A DNA stretch of 64,000 bases from Marsupella aquatica (taxonomy: Eukaryota > Marchantiophyta), in assembly GCA_973895155.1 (NCBI GenBank), contig OZ316893.1:21824001-21888000 (forward strand), in the 5' to 3' direction. This document shows, piece after piece, positions 23,796-34,900 of the stretch (positions are counted from its first letter, which is position 1; each line of letters opens with the position of its first letter). The position numbers and the translations under genes are program-made. The notes beneath the pieces were generated by a model. That model worked only from the letters and a program-made list of their open reading frames with translations, had not been told where the DNA came from and did not search any database.

Positions 23796-24445
23796 ACTCC
23801 TCTAGATAAATGCAGGTGTATAAGTGCATTCCGTGGGTAACTGCAGGTCGGTTAGGTTGTGTATTCCCCTCGTATTATGACATTTGTCTTTGTAAATGCA
23901 CCGGACAATGCACGGTTTGTAAATGCACCAGAAAATGCACGGTTTGTAAATGCACCGGACAATGCACGGTTTGTAAATGCACCAGAAAATGCACGGTTTG
24001 TAAATGCACCAGAAAATACATGGTTTGTAAGTGCAGGTTTGACATCACTAGATGACAAATATATAAGAGCATTTGGGTCTTTGAGTGTACATGCATTAAT
24101 CAATTATTGCAACACATATGCTAGAAGCATTTATTGATAAGTGCAGTGGACAGTTACACATAGTAGTTTCATGCACTTATCGAGCTGAATTGTGCAAGCT
24201 GAATTGTGCAGTATGAGGATTCCGGGTATCAGGAGTTGGACGCATATGGCCTGGCAAGACACTTGTGGCAGTGCATAAGTGATTTCACATGCACTTATTG
24301 GAAAGTGCAACATGCACATATGGAGAACTGCATAATGACATACATGCACTTATGACATAGTGCATAACATGGATAAGTGCAGGTTTGGGGTGTCTTCCCG
24401 GGAGCTTGCACTTAGACACGGTAGACTGTACTTTCCAAGCGCAAC
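23796..24445. repeat. Insertion in unit A: ATAAGTGCA-rich sequence
   Basis: Flanking sequence before 23795 and after 24445 is nearly adjacent in units B (39250-39275) and C (45190-45215), so about 650 bases are extra here. ATAAGTGCA or its complement occurs at 23820, 24137, 24172, 24290, 24345 and 24373. No coding frame with a family motif and no clear terminal inverted repeats were seen. A non-autonomous mobile repeat is plausible. Confidence 0.5.
23889..24038. repeat. 27-bp minisatellite, about 5.5 copies
   Basis: Units of 27 bases begin tttgtaaatgcacc at 23889, 23916, 23943, 23970 and 23997, with a partial sixth. Copies alternate between ccggacaatg and ccagaaaatg cores, a 54-bp higher-order pattern. 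Because 27 is divisible by three the array is open in several frames, which explains the repetitive open frames across it. Confidence 0.95.
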
Positions 24446-26229
24446 CTGAATGAATAGACATTAATGCCCAAGAGCACACTCATCCAGGATTGTACACGCC
24501 AATATATGCATGCTCTAGCCAAAATAACTGCCCTGACTACAATTAAGGCAAGCAAGAGGAGTATGTGGTTGCGCACAGTTTTCTGATTTCAGTGACATTG
24601 AATGCCAGGTTAAATGGTTATCTTCCTGTGATCAAGAGAACTTGATGGGCTAAATAGAAAACCGGATCGGATGTTCCGGTTGAAACCAAACGTTCACTTC
24701 ATGGGCCCAAGCTTTACTAGGGTGTCAATCCTCCACCCTAACAAAAACCAGGGGATTTTCAGTTTGAGACCGGTTACAACACATGCCCACGGTGAACTTA
24801 ACATCATCAATTTTTGAATGGGCGTCGATGATTCTTGATAGAAGCCTGGCATCTATGATTCTTGAAAGGAGCCCACACTTTTGCATGGAGTGAGTTTTGG
24901 AGGGGCATTGGTGAATTGGCTGCAGAAGTTGCTGAAGGTCACGTTTTGCCGAAATTGCAGAATCTTCCTCTAGGACCCAACCTGCAACATTCCAGTTATG
25001 GGAAGTAGTGGTTTGAGATGACCTATTAGGGCATGTCTCAAACTAACTCATTCCCAGTCAGAGGTTTCCAGTGACCAAAATGTTGTGGGCCGGGCCATGG
25101 ACCAAAAATCTGAGGTTCCCACAAGACGTGACTGTTAGTAGCCTGGGCGGTCACCGCACGGGCGTCTGTATCAAAATTCATTCCACGTGATATGCATTGG
25201 CACCCTTCAAGAATCATTGGAGCCCAATTGACCCGTGGGAGTGTGTTTAAACCCATGCCATCACATTTACGATCATGACAAAGGCTGAACAAAGACTATA
25301 CCACCCATTAAATTCAGCTTTTAAATACGATGTCACTATAGAGGTGAGTAATTTCAATACTGCTATTTTTTTAGTGTATTTAATTTGTTACACTGCTGCA
25401 CCTTTACAATACAAATAGCCAGAAACAGAGTAAGGGTTAACCATGGGTCAGACTCTGTCCTGAACGAGACCCTTGTCAGTATGTGATATCTTCCACTTTT
25501 CATCGCTAGACTTTCCTAGGAAATCTCAACAAAGGCAATGGAAAACCATTCAGACACTTAGAAAATCCACGCAATCAGTGAAATGTGTAACTAAATTACC
25601 AATAATGTCCAGCATGGATGTCACAAAGAAATGGCTATGCTCTTTATGTCAAACCAGGGGCATGCTTGCCGACCTGAAACTCCCCAGTGAGAGAAGCAAT
25701 GATATGACATGGTTTGTGGTTTGAAAACTAGAAACTCCAGTAACTACAATGCAACAAGCATTCACATATTTCATAAGGATAGCCAATAGGGCAGGTGTCA
25801 AAACAGGGCAGTAAGTAAGGTATGGACAAGGACTTCAAATGGTTTTAAGGCCCCGATAAAAGCATTACAGGCTACCTATATACGTGTTCACTAAGGATCA
25901 AAAGACCGAATCATAGAGCCATAAGACCTTGGTTATAAGAGTGCTTTGACACACCCTAATATGTCCTGGGGGTAATACCAGGCTCGTACATAAATCAAGC
26001 TGAGGTGGGCCAAGGTTTCAAAACCGGTCTATGATCCCCGAGAGATCGAAGGGCATCCTTGTAACTATGCTCCCATGATCTCATATGCACTACAACTCAA
26101 ACCCAGCATCTGCTCGCATAGGGAAGTTCACCAGGAGCTGACATTTCCTTCCATGATGAACATATTTTCGGAAGAAAATACCCCTGCGTGTGGTTAATCT
26201 TGCATCCTTAGAATCAATTTATTAATTTA
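24446..26229. other. Inter-unit sequence without recognised gene
   Basis: 24446-24610 resembles 39270-39440 in front of unit C's eIF3b fragment. The rest shows no gene, RNA or repeat that I can support. Confidence 0.5.
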
Positions 26230-26717
26230 TTTCGTTATGTTAGGCTGGGTGCAGTCTGACTAAGCCTTCAACAAGTTATAAAAGTTGAACAGTTTGAGCT
26301 AGTCAGAAATGCAGGACCTTGTGATCACTACGACAAGGTGCACCACTGACACAGAAATGAATCCAGTAATAATGATGGCAGTCTTCTGGTAGGCTCACTC
26401 TATTTACACAAGTCATAGATCATGGGGCCTGCACGTCAGTCGAGATTGCGGCATTGTTCAACAAGGGTGATGGGCATTTTCTGAGTGAACGAAATGGGGA
26501 TATGATCGACCTTCATATTCGTTGTCCTTTCCAAATGAGTGAGTGCCTTAGTTCAGAGATCATTGCTTGACCGCATGCCGATTCAGGAGGATTGAACCTG
26601 ATAACTTGTTTCTGTCTAACGTCTGAGTAGCTGGTGGGTACGCATGGCATGATGAAGCTCAACAGTTCACAGCCGGGATCACCGCATATGATTTCCTTCC
26701 TTCCCCCTTGCTTTTAG

Positions 26718-26866
26718 GCCCAGACGAGAACTCTGTGCCAATTATTGAGTCTGCTGCAGAGGTAATGCAAGCCCTGGAGAGTGAACTTGTCGTGAATGTT
26801 TGGGGAGCCTCAGGAATGGGGAAGATTAGCCTAGACAAATATGTAGCCCTGCTCTGCAAACGCTAG
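26718..26866 (+). pseudogene. NB-ARC P-loop exon fragment (plus strand)
   Basis: After a good acceptor (cttttag ending at 26717) an open frame of 48 codons ends at TAG 26864. It reads ENSVPIIESAAEVMQALE, then VNVWGASGMGKISLDKY, the N-terminal P-loop part of a plant NB-ARC domain. The usual Thr after the P-loop Lys is Ile here. It differs from the P-loop of the minus-strand NLR (GGPGQGKT), so it comes from another receptor class. No continuation was found. Confidence 0.7.
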
Positions 26867-26935
26867 AAGCAAGCCAGAGGGAACAAGCACGTGGCGGATC
26901 AATGTCCAACACTACTCTGTTTCTAGCACTTACAT

Positions 26936-27720
26936 CTTGCACTGAAAGTTCAGCGGGGAGTGACTTGAAGCTTTTGATCTGGCGCAGGTTTATTTCTACA
27001 TCAGTGAGCTCTGTGCACTAGATGGAAAATGGGTTGAACATCTGGTCATATTCAATGGGACGCTTCTGTACCGGCTCCGGAGGGACCGCGTTTTCCAGGT
27101 TACACTCTCACCCTACGTTATTGATCATTAATTTTTGATTTCAAATACTGACATTGTAAATATTTATTGTATCCGATTTTGTGTTTTCGCCTGACATTTT
27201 GGTATGTGGATTGCCTGCAACGCATGTACTGAGTCTTTTTTTGGCAATTTGTGTGGCGCTCGCAGCTTCATTCAGTTCTCAGCACCGAGAAGGAGGGTGA
27301 GATTGCCAAGAACTGGAGGAAATGCAGCAGAAGTAGGAGGTCGAAGATCAGGAAAGGTCCAGCTAGCAAAGGGTCAAACGATTTGGAAAACAGGAGGAAA
27401 GTAATTGATGGATGAATGGAAAATCTGGACGAACCAGTGGAAGGGCCTCCACGAGGTGGAAAAACTTTACCGGCAAGAGTTGAAGGACGGTGAGCCCACC
27501 GACGAAGAGGAAGATTATGAGAAAGAAGAAGTAGAGGTAGAGGAGATCCTTACGATTGACGAAGTGGTGATCTCCTATGGTTTTGAGCAGGTTGACTACG
27601 GTGGAGTAGACAGTATGTGAATTGTCACTTCAGTTTTGTTATATCAAGAATGTAACCATTACAATCAAACATTCTACTGCGAGAGTAAGGCCTGATCCAG
27701 ACATATGCCACGTTATGCTC
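26936..27720 (+). pseudogene. eIF3b exon 9-10 fragment with 3' flank (unit B)
   Basis: It starts inside intron 8 sequence. It then has an exon-9 copy (about 26990-27098, with a TAG where the gene has CAA before MENGF), an intron, and an exon-10 copy ending like the gene (EEEDYEKEEVEVEEI, YGFEQVDY). Exon 10 carries frame breaks before 27405. It ends in the catatgccacgttatgctc flank, which is joined abruptly at 27720 to text found 1.2 kb further along in unit A. Confidence 0.9.
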
Positions 27721-28940
27721 AAGGAAATGGCTTTCTACTGGAGCCTTTTGCACTCGGAGATAATTGTCTTGGAAATGAGAATAAGATGGGGCAAACTCTC
27801 AGCGAAACCGATCCGACATTCACTGTGAAGAAGGGTAGTGAGTCCGAAAAGAGAGGAAAAGTGAGTCCAAAGAGACACAGACAATAATCAGAATCCTTGT
27901 ATTGCAAGCCGATCCATGAATTGGATATCAGTGACCTGCATTAGTTGTCTCTGACACACAAAGGGGATCACAAGGGCGGCTGAAGGCACTAGTAGCCAAC
28001 CTAGGCGTTGGGCTTTCATTTTGTCACAATCATGTCAGGTGCTTCATACTAGGTCTTGCCGCTTGCGAAAATTAGTGCAAAGGAGAGCTGATTTGCGCAT
28101 TCATCCGATATGCCAAATTGGTTTCAAATTGACTACACAGGGGCGAGCAAAAGCACCAAAGAGTTTTGACATATCAAAACCAAAACTTAAATTCTTTAAT
28201 GGCATTTTTATACTGTGAACGAATCGAACGAGCGATGTTTTTGGAAAATCACTCTTACCATTGCAGTCATAACAGCACACACAACTTTCATAACGTTTCG
28301 TCAGCTCAATGACCTCTCCGAGTCTCCGAGTCTGGTCCAGACAGTAAGTCTTTAGTCACATCTATTCTCGCGTCTCCGCAGTCAGACGAACATCGCCAGA
28401 TGAGTCTTTCGTAACGTCTATTCTTGTGTCTCAGTACACAGACGAGAATTGCCACAAGTAGCTGCCGGAAAGGTCCGTCTTGAAAATAAGAATGAGTGTA
28501 TAAGCTAATTTCACTACGATGGTGATCATGACATCATGGGCAACCTGCATGCTCCATATTTATCTAGTATTCGGTATTACTGAAATTTAACAACAGTTCT
28601 CAGGATAATACCATGGAGGACAGATGGTCGGAGGTTGCAGACAACACAACAGACACTTCATGGTGATGATTGTACGGAATAGGTTGATTTCTAATGCACG
28701 ACTCGACACCTGCAGAGACTCCAATGAGCAAAATGACGACCATGACCTCTGTCTCAGGGTCCCCATCCTCAATCACGACAATGCGCAGGCAACCAGTCTA
28801 GCTCCATGAATGCAACTTCTACAGAAAGTCATTTTCAACAGTCATTCATTTCGACAGCGTATATGTAGCCGAGTGCAACACAAGAACCCTTCAATATCAT
28901 AATAAGTCACAAGTAATGAGGTTGTGATGTACAATGTAAG
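27721..28940. other. Duplicated non-coding part of unit B
   Basis: 27721-27890 matches 16853-16985 and 41406-41550. A 56-bp repeat, two copies starting at 28349 and 28405 (tcttt..tctattct.gtgtct), corresponds to the three-copy repeat at 41945-42112. About 28690-28800 matches the region after the TPR exon in the other units. No gene called. Confidence 0.5.
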
Positions 28941-31900
28941 CTATTTGAGGTTATAGCCCAGAAACTGTACCGACTTTGTTCCAAGGGAAAGACCTCTTCC
29001 ATACCAAATTTCTTCTACGTGTCCAGGTCTGACTCGGAGTGCGCGCTCAGCATCTGCCCGAGCTCCATCCTCGTCCGACAAAAAGAACCTGACAAGGCCA
29101 CGGTGTTTAAGGCATTCATAATCATCTGCTTCTAGGCTTAAGATTTCGTCCAAATCTGCCAGTGCCCCTATCAGGTCTCCTTGCATCCGTCTCGCAACGC
29201 CCCTGTCCTGCAAGCCGAGACCTCTGTGCCCTCCTAATTCAATGAAAAGATTGATATCCGCAATCGCCCCATCAAAATCTCTTCGCTTTGCTTTCACAGA
29301 AAACTGAACCTGTAAATCAAAGACACCGAGTCGATTTTCATCAGAAAAGAATCTATTCGCAAGGGAACATCCTAATGATTTTGTGAGGGAAGAGATTTCA
29401 GGGTACTATAACGACTATCCTTCTCTCTTCACAGTCTACATTACACATGTTGGTTCACAAAACTTCAGGAAACTTCCATCACACCTTGCACACAACAGAG
29501 AGCTACCTATCTGCCCTACGGCTCACGTTAAAGCCATGATCAATGATTCATAAATCAATTAGTGTGTGGTACATCTCCCAAGTGGTAAGATATTTTACCA
29601 CAAAATCAGACGAAATTTTGGATTGATGGCTATCAGACTGTCTTCGTACACCTCAAGTGCCCCCTCATAGTCGCCAAGGTCTACTTCAAACGTGAAAACT
29701 CGTAACGCTACTGCTGCCATCTGTCGTACACCCTCGCTTCCATCCTTGGCCGAGAGTGCTACAAGGCTCCCAATGGCATTCGGGAATTGGGCTATCCTCA
29801 TCCTGTTTTCTGAATCTTTACCCAACTCCCCTAATGCAACAGCTGCCCCTCCTTGTACATCCTCGCTTTGACCCTCGACTAAAAGCACTAGAAGTCTTGC
29901 GATGGCATTTGGGGAGTAGGCTATCTTCATCCTGTTTTGTCCATCTTGAGCCAAACTCCCTAATGCAACTGCTGCCCATTTCTGTACATCCTCGTTTCGA
30001 CCCTCGCCCAAGAGTGCTACAAGGCTCCCAATGGCATTTGGGAATTGGGCTATCTTCATCCTGTTTTCTGAATCTTCACCCAAATTCCTTAATGCAAAAG
30101 CTGCCCCTCCTTGTACATCCTCGCTTTCATCCTTGGCTAAAAGCACTACAAGTCTTGCAATGGCATTTGGGGAGTCGGCTATCTTGATCCTGTTTTCCGC
30201 ATCTTGAGCCAAATTCCCTAATGCAAAAGCTGCCCCCGCTTGTGCATTGCCGCTTTGATCCTCGGCTAGGAGCGCTACAAGTCTTGCAATGGCATTTGGG
30301 GAGTCGGCTATCTTGATCCTGTTTTCCGCATCTTGAGCCAAATTCCCTAATGCATCAGCTGCCCCCGCTTGTGCATCGCCGCTTTGATCCTCGGCTAGGA
30401 GCGCTACCAGTCTTGCAATGGCATTTGGGGACTCGGCTATCTTGATCCTGTTTTCCGCATCTTGAGCCAAAGTCTTTAATGCAATAGTTGCACACTGTTG
30501 TACAGTCTCGCTTCGATCCTCGGCTAGGAGCGCTACAAGTCTTGCAATGGCATTTGGGGACTCGGCTATCTTGATCCTGTTTTCTGCATCTTGAGCCAAA
30601 GTCCCTAATGCAATAATTGCAAACTTTTGTAAAGCCTCGCTTCGATCCTCGGCTAGGAGCGCTACAAGTCTTGCAATGGCATTTGGGGACTCGGCTATCT
30701 TGATCCTGTTTTCCGCATCTTGAGCCAAAGTCCCTAATGCATCAGCTGCCCACTGTTGTACATCCTCGCTTCGATCCTTGGCTAGGAGCGCTACAAGTCT
30801 TGCAATGACATTTGGGGACTCGGCTATCTTGATCCTGTTTTCCGCATCTTGAGCCAAAGTCTTTAATGCAATAGTTGCACACTGTTGTACAGTCTCGCTT
30901 CGATCCTCGGCTAGGAGCGCTACAAGTCTTGCAATGGCATTTGGGGACTCGGCTATCTTGATCCTGTTTTCTGCATCTTGAGCCAAAGTCCCTAATGCAA
31001 TAATTGCAAACTTTTGTAAAGCCTCGCTTCGATCCTCGGCTAGGAGCGCTACAAGTCTTGCAATGGCATTTGGGGACTCGGCTATCTTGATCCTGTTTTC
31101 CGCATCTTGAGCCAAAGTCCCTAATGCATCAGCTGCCCACTGTTGTACATCCTCGCTTCGATCCTTGGCTAGGAGCGCTACAAGTCTTGCAATGACATTT
31201 GGGGACTCGGCTATCTTGATCTTGTTTTCCGCATCTTGAGCCAAAGTCTTTAATGCAATAGTTGCACACTGTTGTACAGTCTCGCTTCGATCCTCGGCTA
31301 GGAGCGCTACAAGTCTTGCAATGGCATTTGGGGACTCGGCTATCTTGATCCTGTTTTCTGCATCTTGAGCCAAAGTCCCTAATGCAATAATTGCAAACTT
31401 TTGTAAAGCCTCGCTTCGATCCTCGGCTAGGAGCGCTACAAGTCTTGCAATGGCATTTGGGGACTCGGCTATCTTGATCCTGTTTTCCGCATCTTGAGCC
31501 AAAGTCCCTAATGCATCAGCTGCCCACTGTTGTACATCCTCGCTTCGATCCTTGGCTAGGAGCGCTACAAGTCTTGCAATGACATTTGGGGACTCGGCTA
31601 TCTTGATCCTGTTTTCCGCATCTTGAGCCAAAGTCTTTAATGCAATAGTTGCACACTGTTGTACAGTCTCGCTTCGATCCTCGGCTAGGAGCGCTACAAG
31701 TCTTGCAATGGCATTTGGGGACTCGGCTATCTTGATCCTGTTTTCTGCATCTTGAGCCAAAGTCCCTAATGCAATAATTGCAAACTTTTGTAAAGCCTCG
31801 CTTCGATCCTCGGCTAGGAGCGCTACAAGTCTTGCAATGGCATTTGGGGACTCGGCTATCTTGATCCTGTTTTCCGCATCTTGAGCCAAAGTCCCTAATG

Positions 31901-34900
31901 CATCAGCTGCCCACTGTTGTACATCCTCGCTTCGATCCTTGGCTAGGAGCGCTACAAGTCTTGCAATGACATTTGGGGACTCGGCTATCTTGATCCTGTT
32001 TTCCGCATCTTGAGCCAAAGTCTTTAATGCAATAGTTGCACACTGTTGTACAGTCTCGCTTCGATCCTTGGCTAGGAGCGCTACAAGTCTTGCAATGACA
32101 TTTGGGGACTCGGCTATCTTGATCCTATTTTCCGCATCTTGAGCCAAAGTCCCTAATGCAATAGTTGCAAACTTTTGTAAAGCCTCGCTTCGATCCTCGG
32201 CTAGGAGCGCTACAAGTCTTGCAATGGCATTTGGGGACTCGGCTATCTTGATCCTGTTTTCCGCATCTTGAGCCAAAGTCCCTAATGCATCAGCTGCCCA
32301 CTGTTGTACATCCTCGCTTCGATCCTCGGCTAGGAGCGCTACAAGTCTTGCAATGGCATTTGGGGAGTCGGCTATCTTGATCCTGTTTTCTGCATTCAAA
32401 GCCAAGTAAACTAATGCAAAAGCTGCCCCCCGTTGTATATCCTTGCTTCGATCCTCTGCTAAGAGCGCTACTAGTCTTGCAATGACATTTGGGGATTCGG
32501 CTATCTTGATCCTGTTTTCTGCATCTGCAGCCAAAGTCCCCAATGCAACAGCTGCCCAGTGTTGTACATGCTCCCTTCCATCCTCGGCATGTGGGAATTT
32601 AGCTATCTTCATCCTGTTTTGTGGCTTTGCAGCCAAATCCTCAAATGTCAGAGCTTCCTTGGGTGTTACAGATTGGGTGACATCGGCCAGGAGCGCCACA
32701 AGTCTGTCCAGGGCATGTGGAATTGATGTAAATTGGAGCTGATTACCAGGATGGTTTTGGAACAGGCGATAAAGTAAAAATGACACTAGGATATGAATGT
32801 GAGCTGGAGTGTTGTTCGTAGTCTCTAGGAGAACTACTAGAGCAGACAATATTCTGGGAATGGTGGGTAGAGCTGCATTTGAGGTCACAAACTTTACAAG
32901 GGCTTCCAATGTATGGAAAACTGTCTCTTTTGTACTTAATAATATCGAAATGCTGTTGTCATCAAGCTCATGGCAGAGTATGTACTTTCTGAGAATCTGC
33001 AAGGACAACAAGACGTACCGTGGTAATTAGGCAAAACAAAAAACCGGAAAATGAAATGGAAAAAATCTTGAGAAGCTCAACTTTTTAGTCATCATGTATA
33101 TTAATAAGAATTGACATAAGCTGGTTGCGAGAGTATTTGGTAGAATAAAAAGAGATAATGCTCGACAAATGCTAGTGAAATACACTTGCAGACTATTGTA
33201 CTTACTTGTTTAGCCAATTGATGCGATTTGTTCTTCCAGTCTTCCCTGGTATCTGCATGGAGGAGCCAGACAAAGGATTTGATGGGAGCTAGTTGCAACC
33301 TCCTTTGTTCGGAAGAGTTGTTCACAATCCGAGACAATGGGATCCCTAATGACTTTTCTGCTTCGTCACGCCATAGGGCAAGTTCTTGCTCATGCCACTG
33401 GTCTTGCCCATAAAGAAGTAGCAATTCAACAAAAATATCCTCCTCTGTGTTGCTTTCCAAAAACTTGTCTCGGATTGATTTTATTTCACTTGTCTTGATT
33501 CTCCCAATAATAGTTTGACGCATAGCATGTACTGACCAGGTCTTGGTGGCAGGGACAGTATGCCATGAAGCATTATTACTATCAATTTGGACAAAGTTGT
33601 TGGAATGCAAGTGCTGGGAGCACTGTGGAAACTGGGCCAAAGTACCGTGTTGTTTCTTGAAAAAGAGTTTGATCATCACTTCAGGAACAGGAACTAATTG
33701 GCTGTCAAACATTGAGGCCACCAACAGAAGAGTTTCGGCAGACTTTGTGAAAGAACGCAAGGCCTTTTCCATACAAGTAATTATGGTTTTTGGATATGAA
33801 TGATTAAATAAAACAACACGGGAATTGTCGCTATCTTGGATAAGGTCTTCAAAATAGTCTATGATGTGTTTCCATGCGTCCAATTCAACAACCCCTTTGC
33901 CTCGATTACTTGCACGTACAATTGTTGCCATGTTGGCAAGCACCAAAGGGAGGTGATCTGCCTTCTCAACAATTGCATCAATTGCCTCCTGCCACACACA
34001 TGCTCACACAGGTCAACTGCATGCATTCTGATTGCCTGCATTTCAGATTGTCAGTTACAAGATTCATTTATGTCAAAGCGATACTCAAGCAAAAGGTGTT
34101 CATTGCAATATTCTACTCCACAAGGCAAAATTTTGAACTTATGACCACAGATGTTACCTGCAATGGACGCTGCGTGATCACTATGGGTTCCCCATATACA
34201 TGGTTTAAGAGAATTTGGGATGCCTCTTCTGAAGTTGGAGGGTCCAACGTGATCTCCACACATATAGCATCGTTCCACAGTTGTGGTATCTGGGTGGTGA
34301 CTAGATATTTTAGCCCTCCCCCGGAAACAAAAGCCTCTCTATGAGCTTGTGTTCACATACATCATCCAGTATAATCAAAATCTTTTGATTCAAAAGCCTT
34401 CTTCTTAGCTCGGAGAGGTAATTCTCAGTCATATCAAAGCCTTCTTGCATAACATTGCTGGAACTTGCCTGGCCACGTAGAACTTCCATCGCTGGGGGAA
34501 GCTGGTAGCCCAAACTTTTCCATAGTTTGAATAAGAGTTTAAGGAGGTCCTTGCTATCCATGTTTGGACCACATGGCAAGAAGACTACCCCGTCTTTGAA
34601 TCTGCTAGTAGCCAAATCCTGGGGAGAAAGATTTTGATGTGGAACAAATTCTGGTGATTCAGTTTGAGTGGAGGCCCTCTGGTAATACCAAGCCAAATAT
34701 CTTGCCATGCTTGTTTTCCCTTGTCCCGGTCCTCCACGGAGCGTGACTACAGGGCCTGTGGTTTTGCTCTCCAGAGCTTTCTGAACTTGAATCATGGTTG
34801 CCTTGAGCACCACATACTTGGGATCTTGAGGGAATGGCGACGTCAATCGTGTTACCTGACTGGTAGAGGCGTTCTCATGAACCACCTGAAATTTGAATGA

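Noticed and set aside
23889-24038. CRISPR-like look of the 27-bp repeat
   Set aside because: The units are contiguous without unique spacers and the DNA is a plant nuclear genome.
23852-24137. Repetitive frames on both strands (NAPENARFV and similar)
   Set aside because: Product of the 27-bp minisatellite, open in several frames with no splice or family evidence.
29756-30187. Plus-strand repetitive frame across the unit B ARM exon
   Set aside because: Antisense of the ARM repeats, kept open only because the repeat length is divisible by three.
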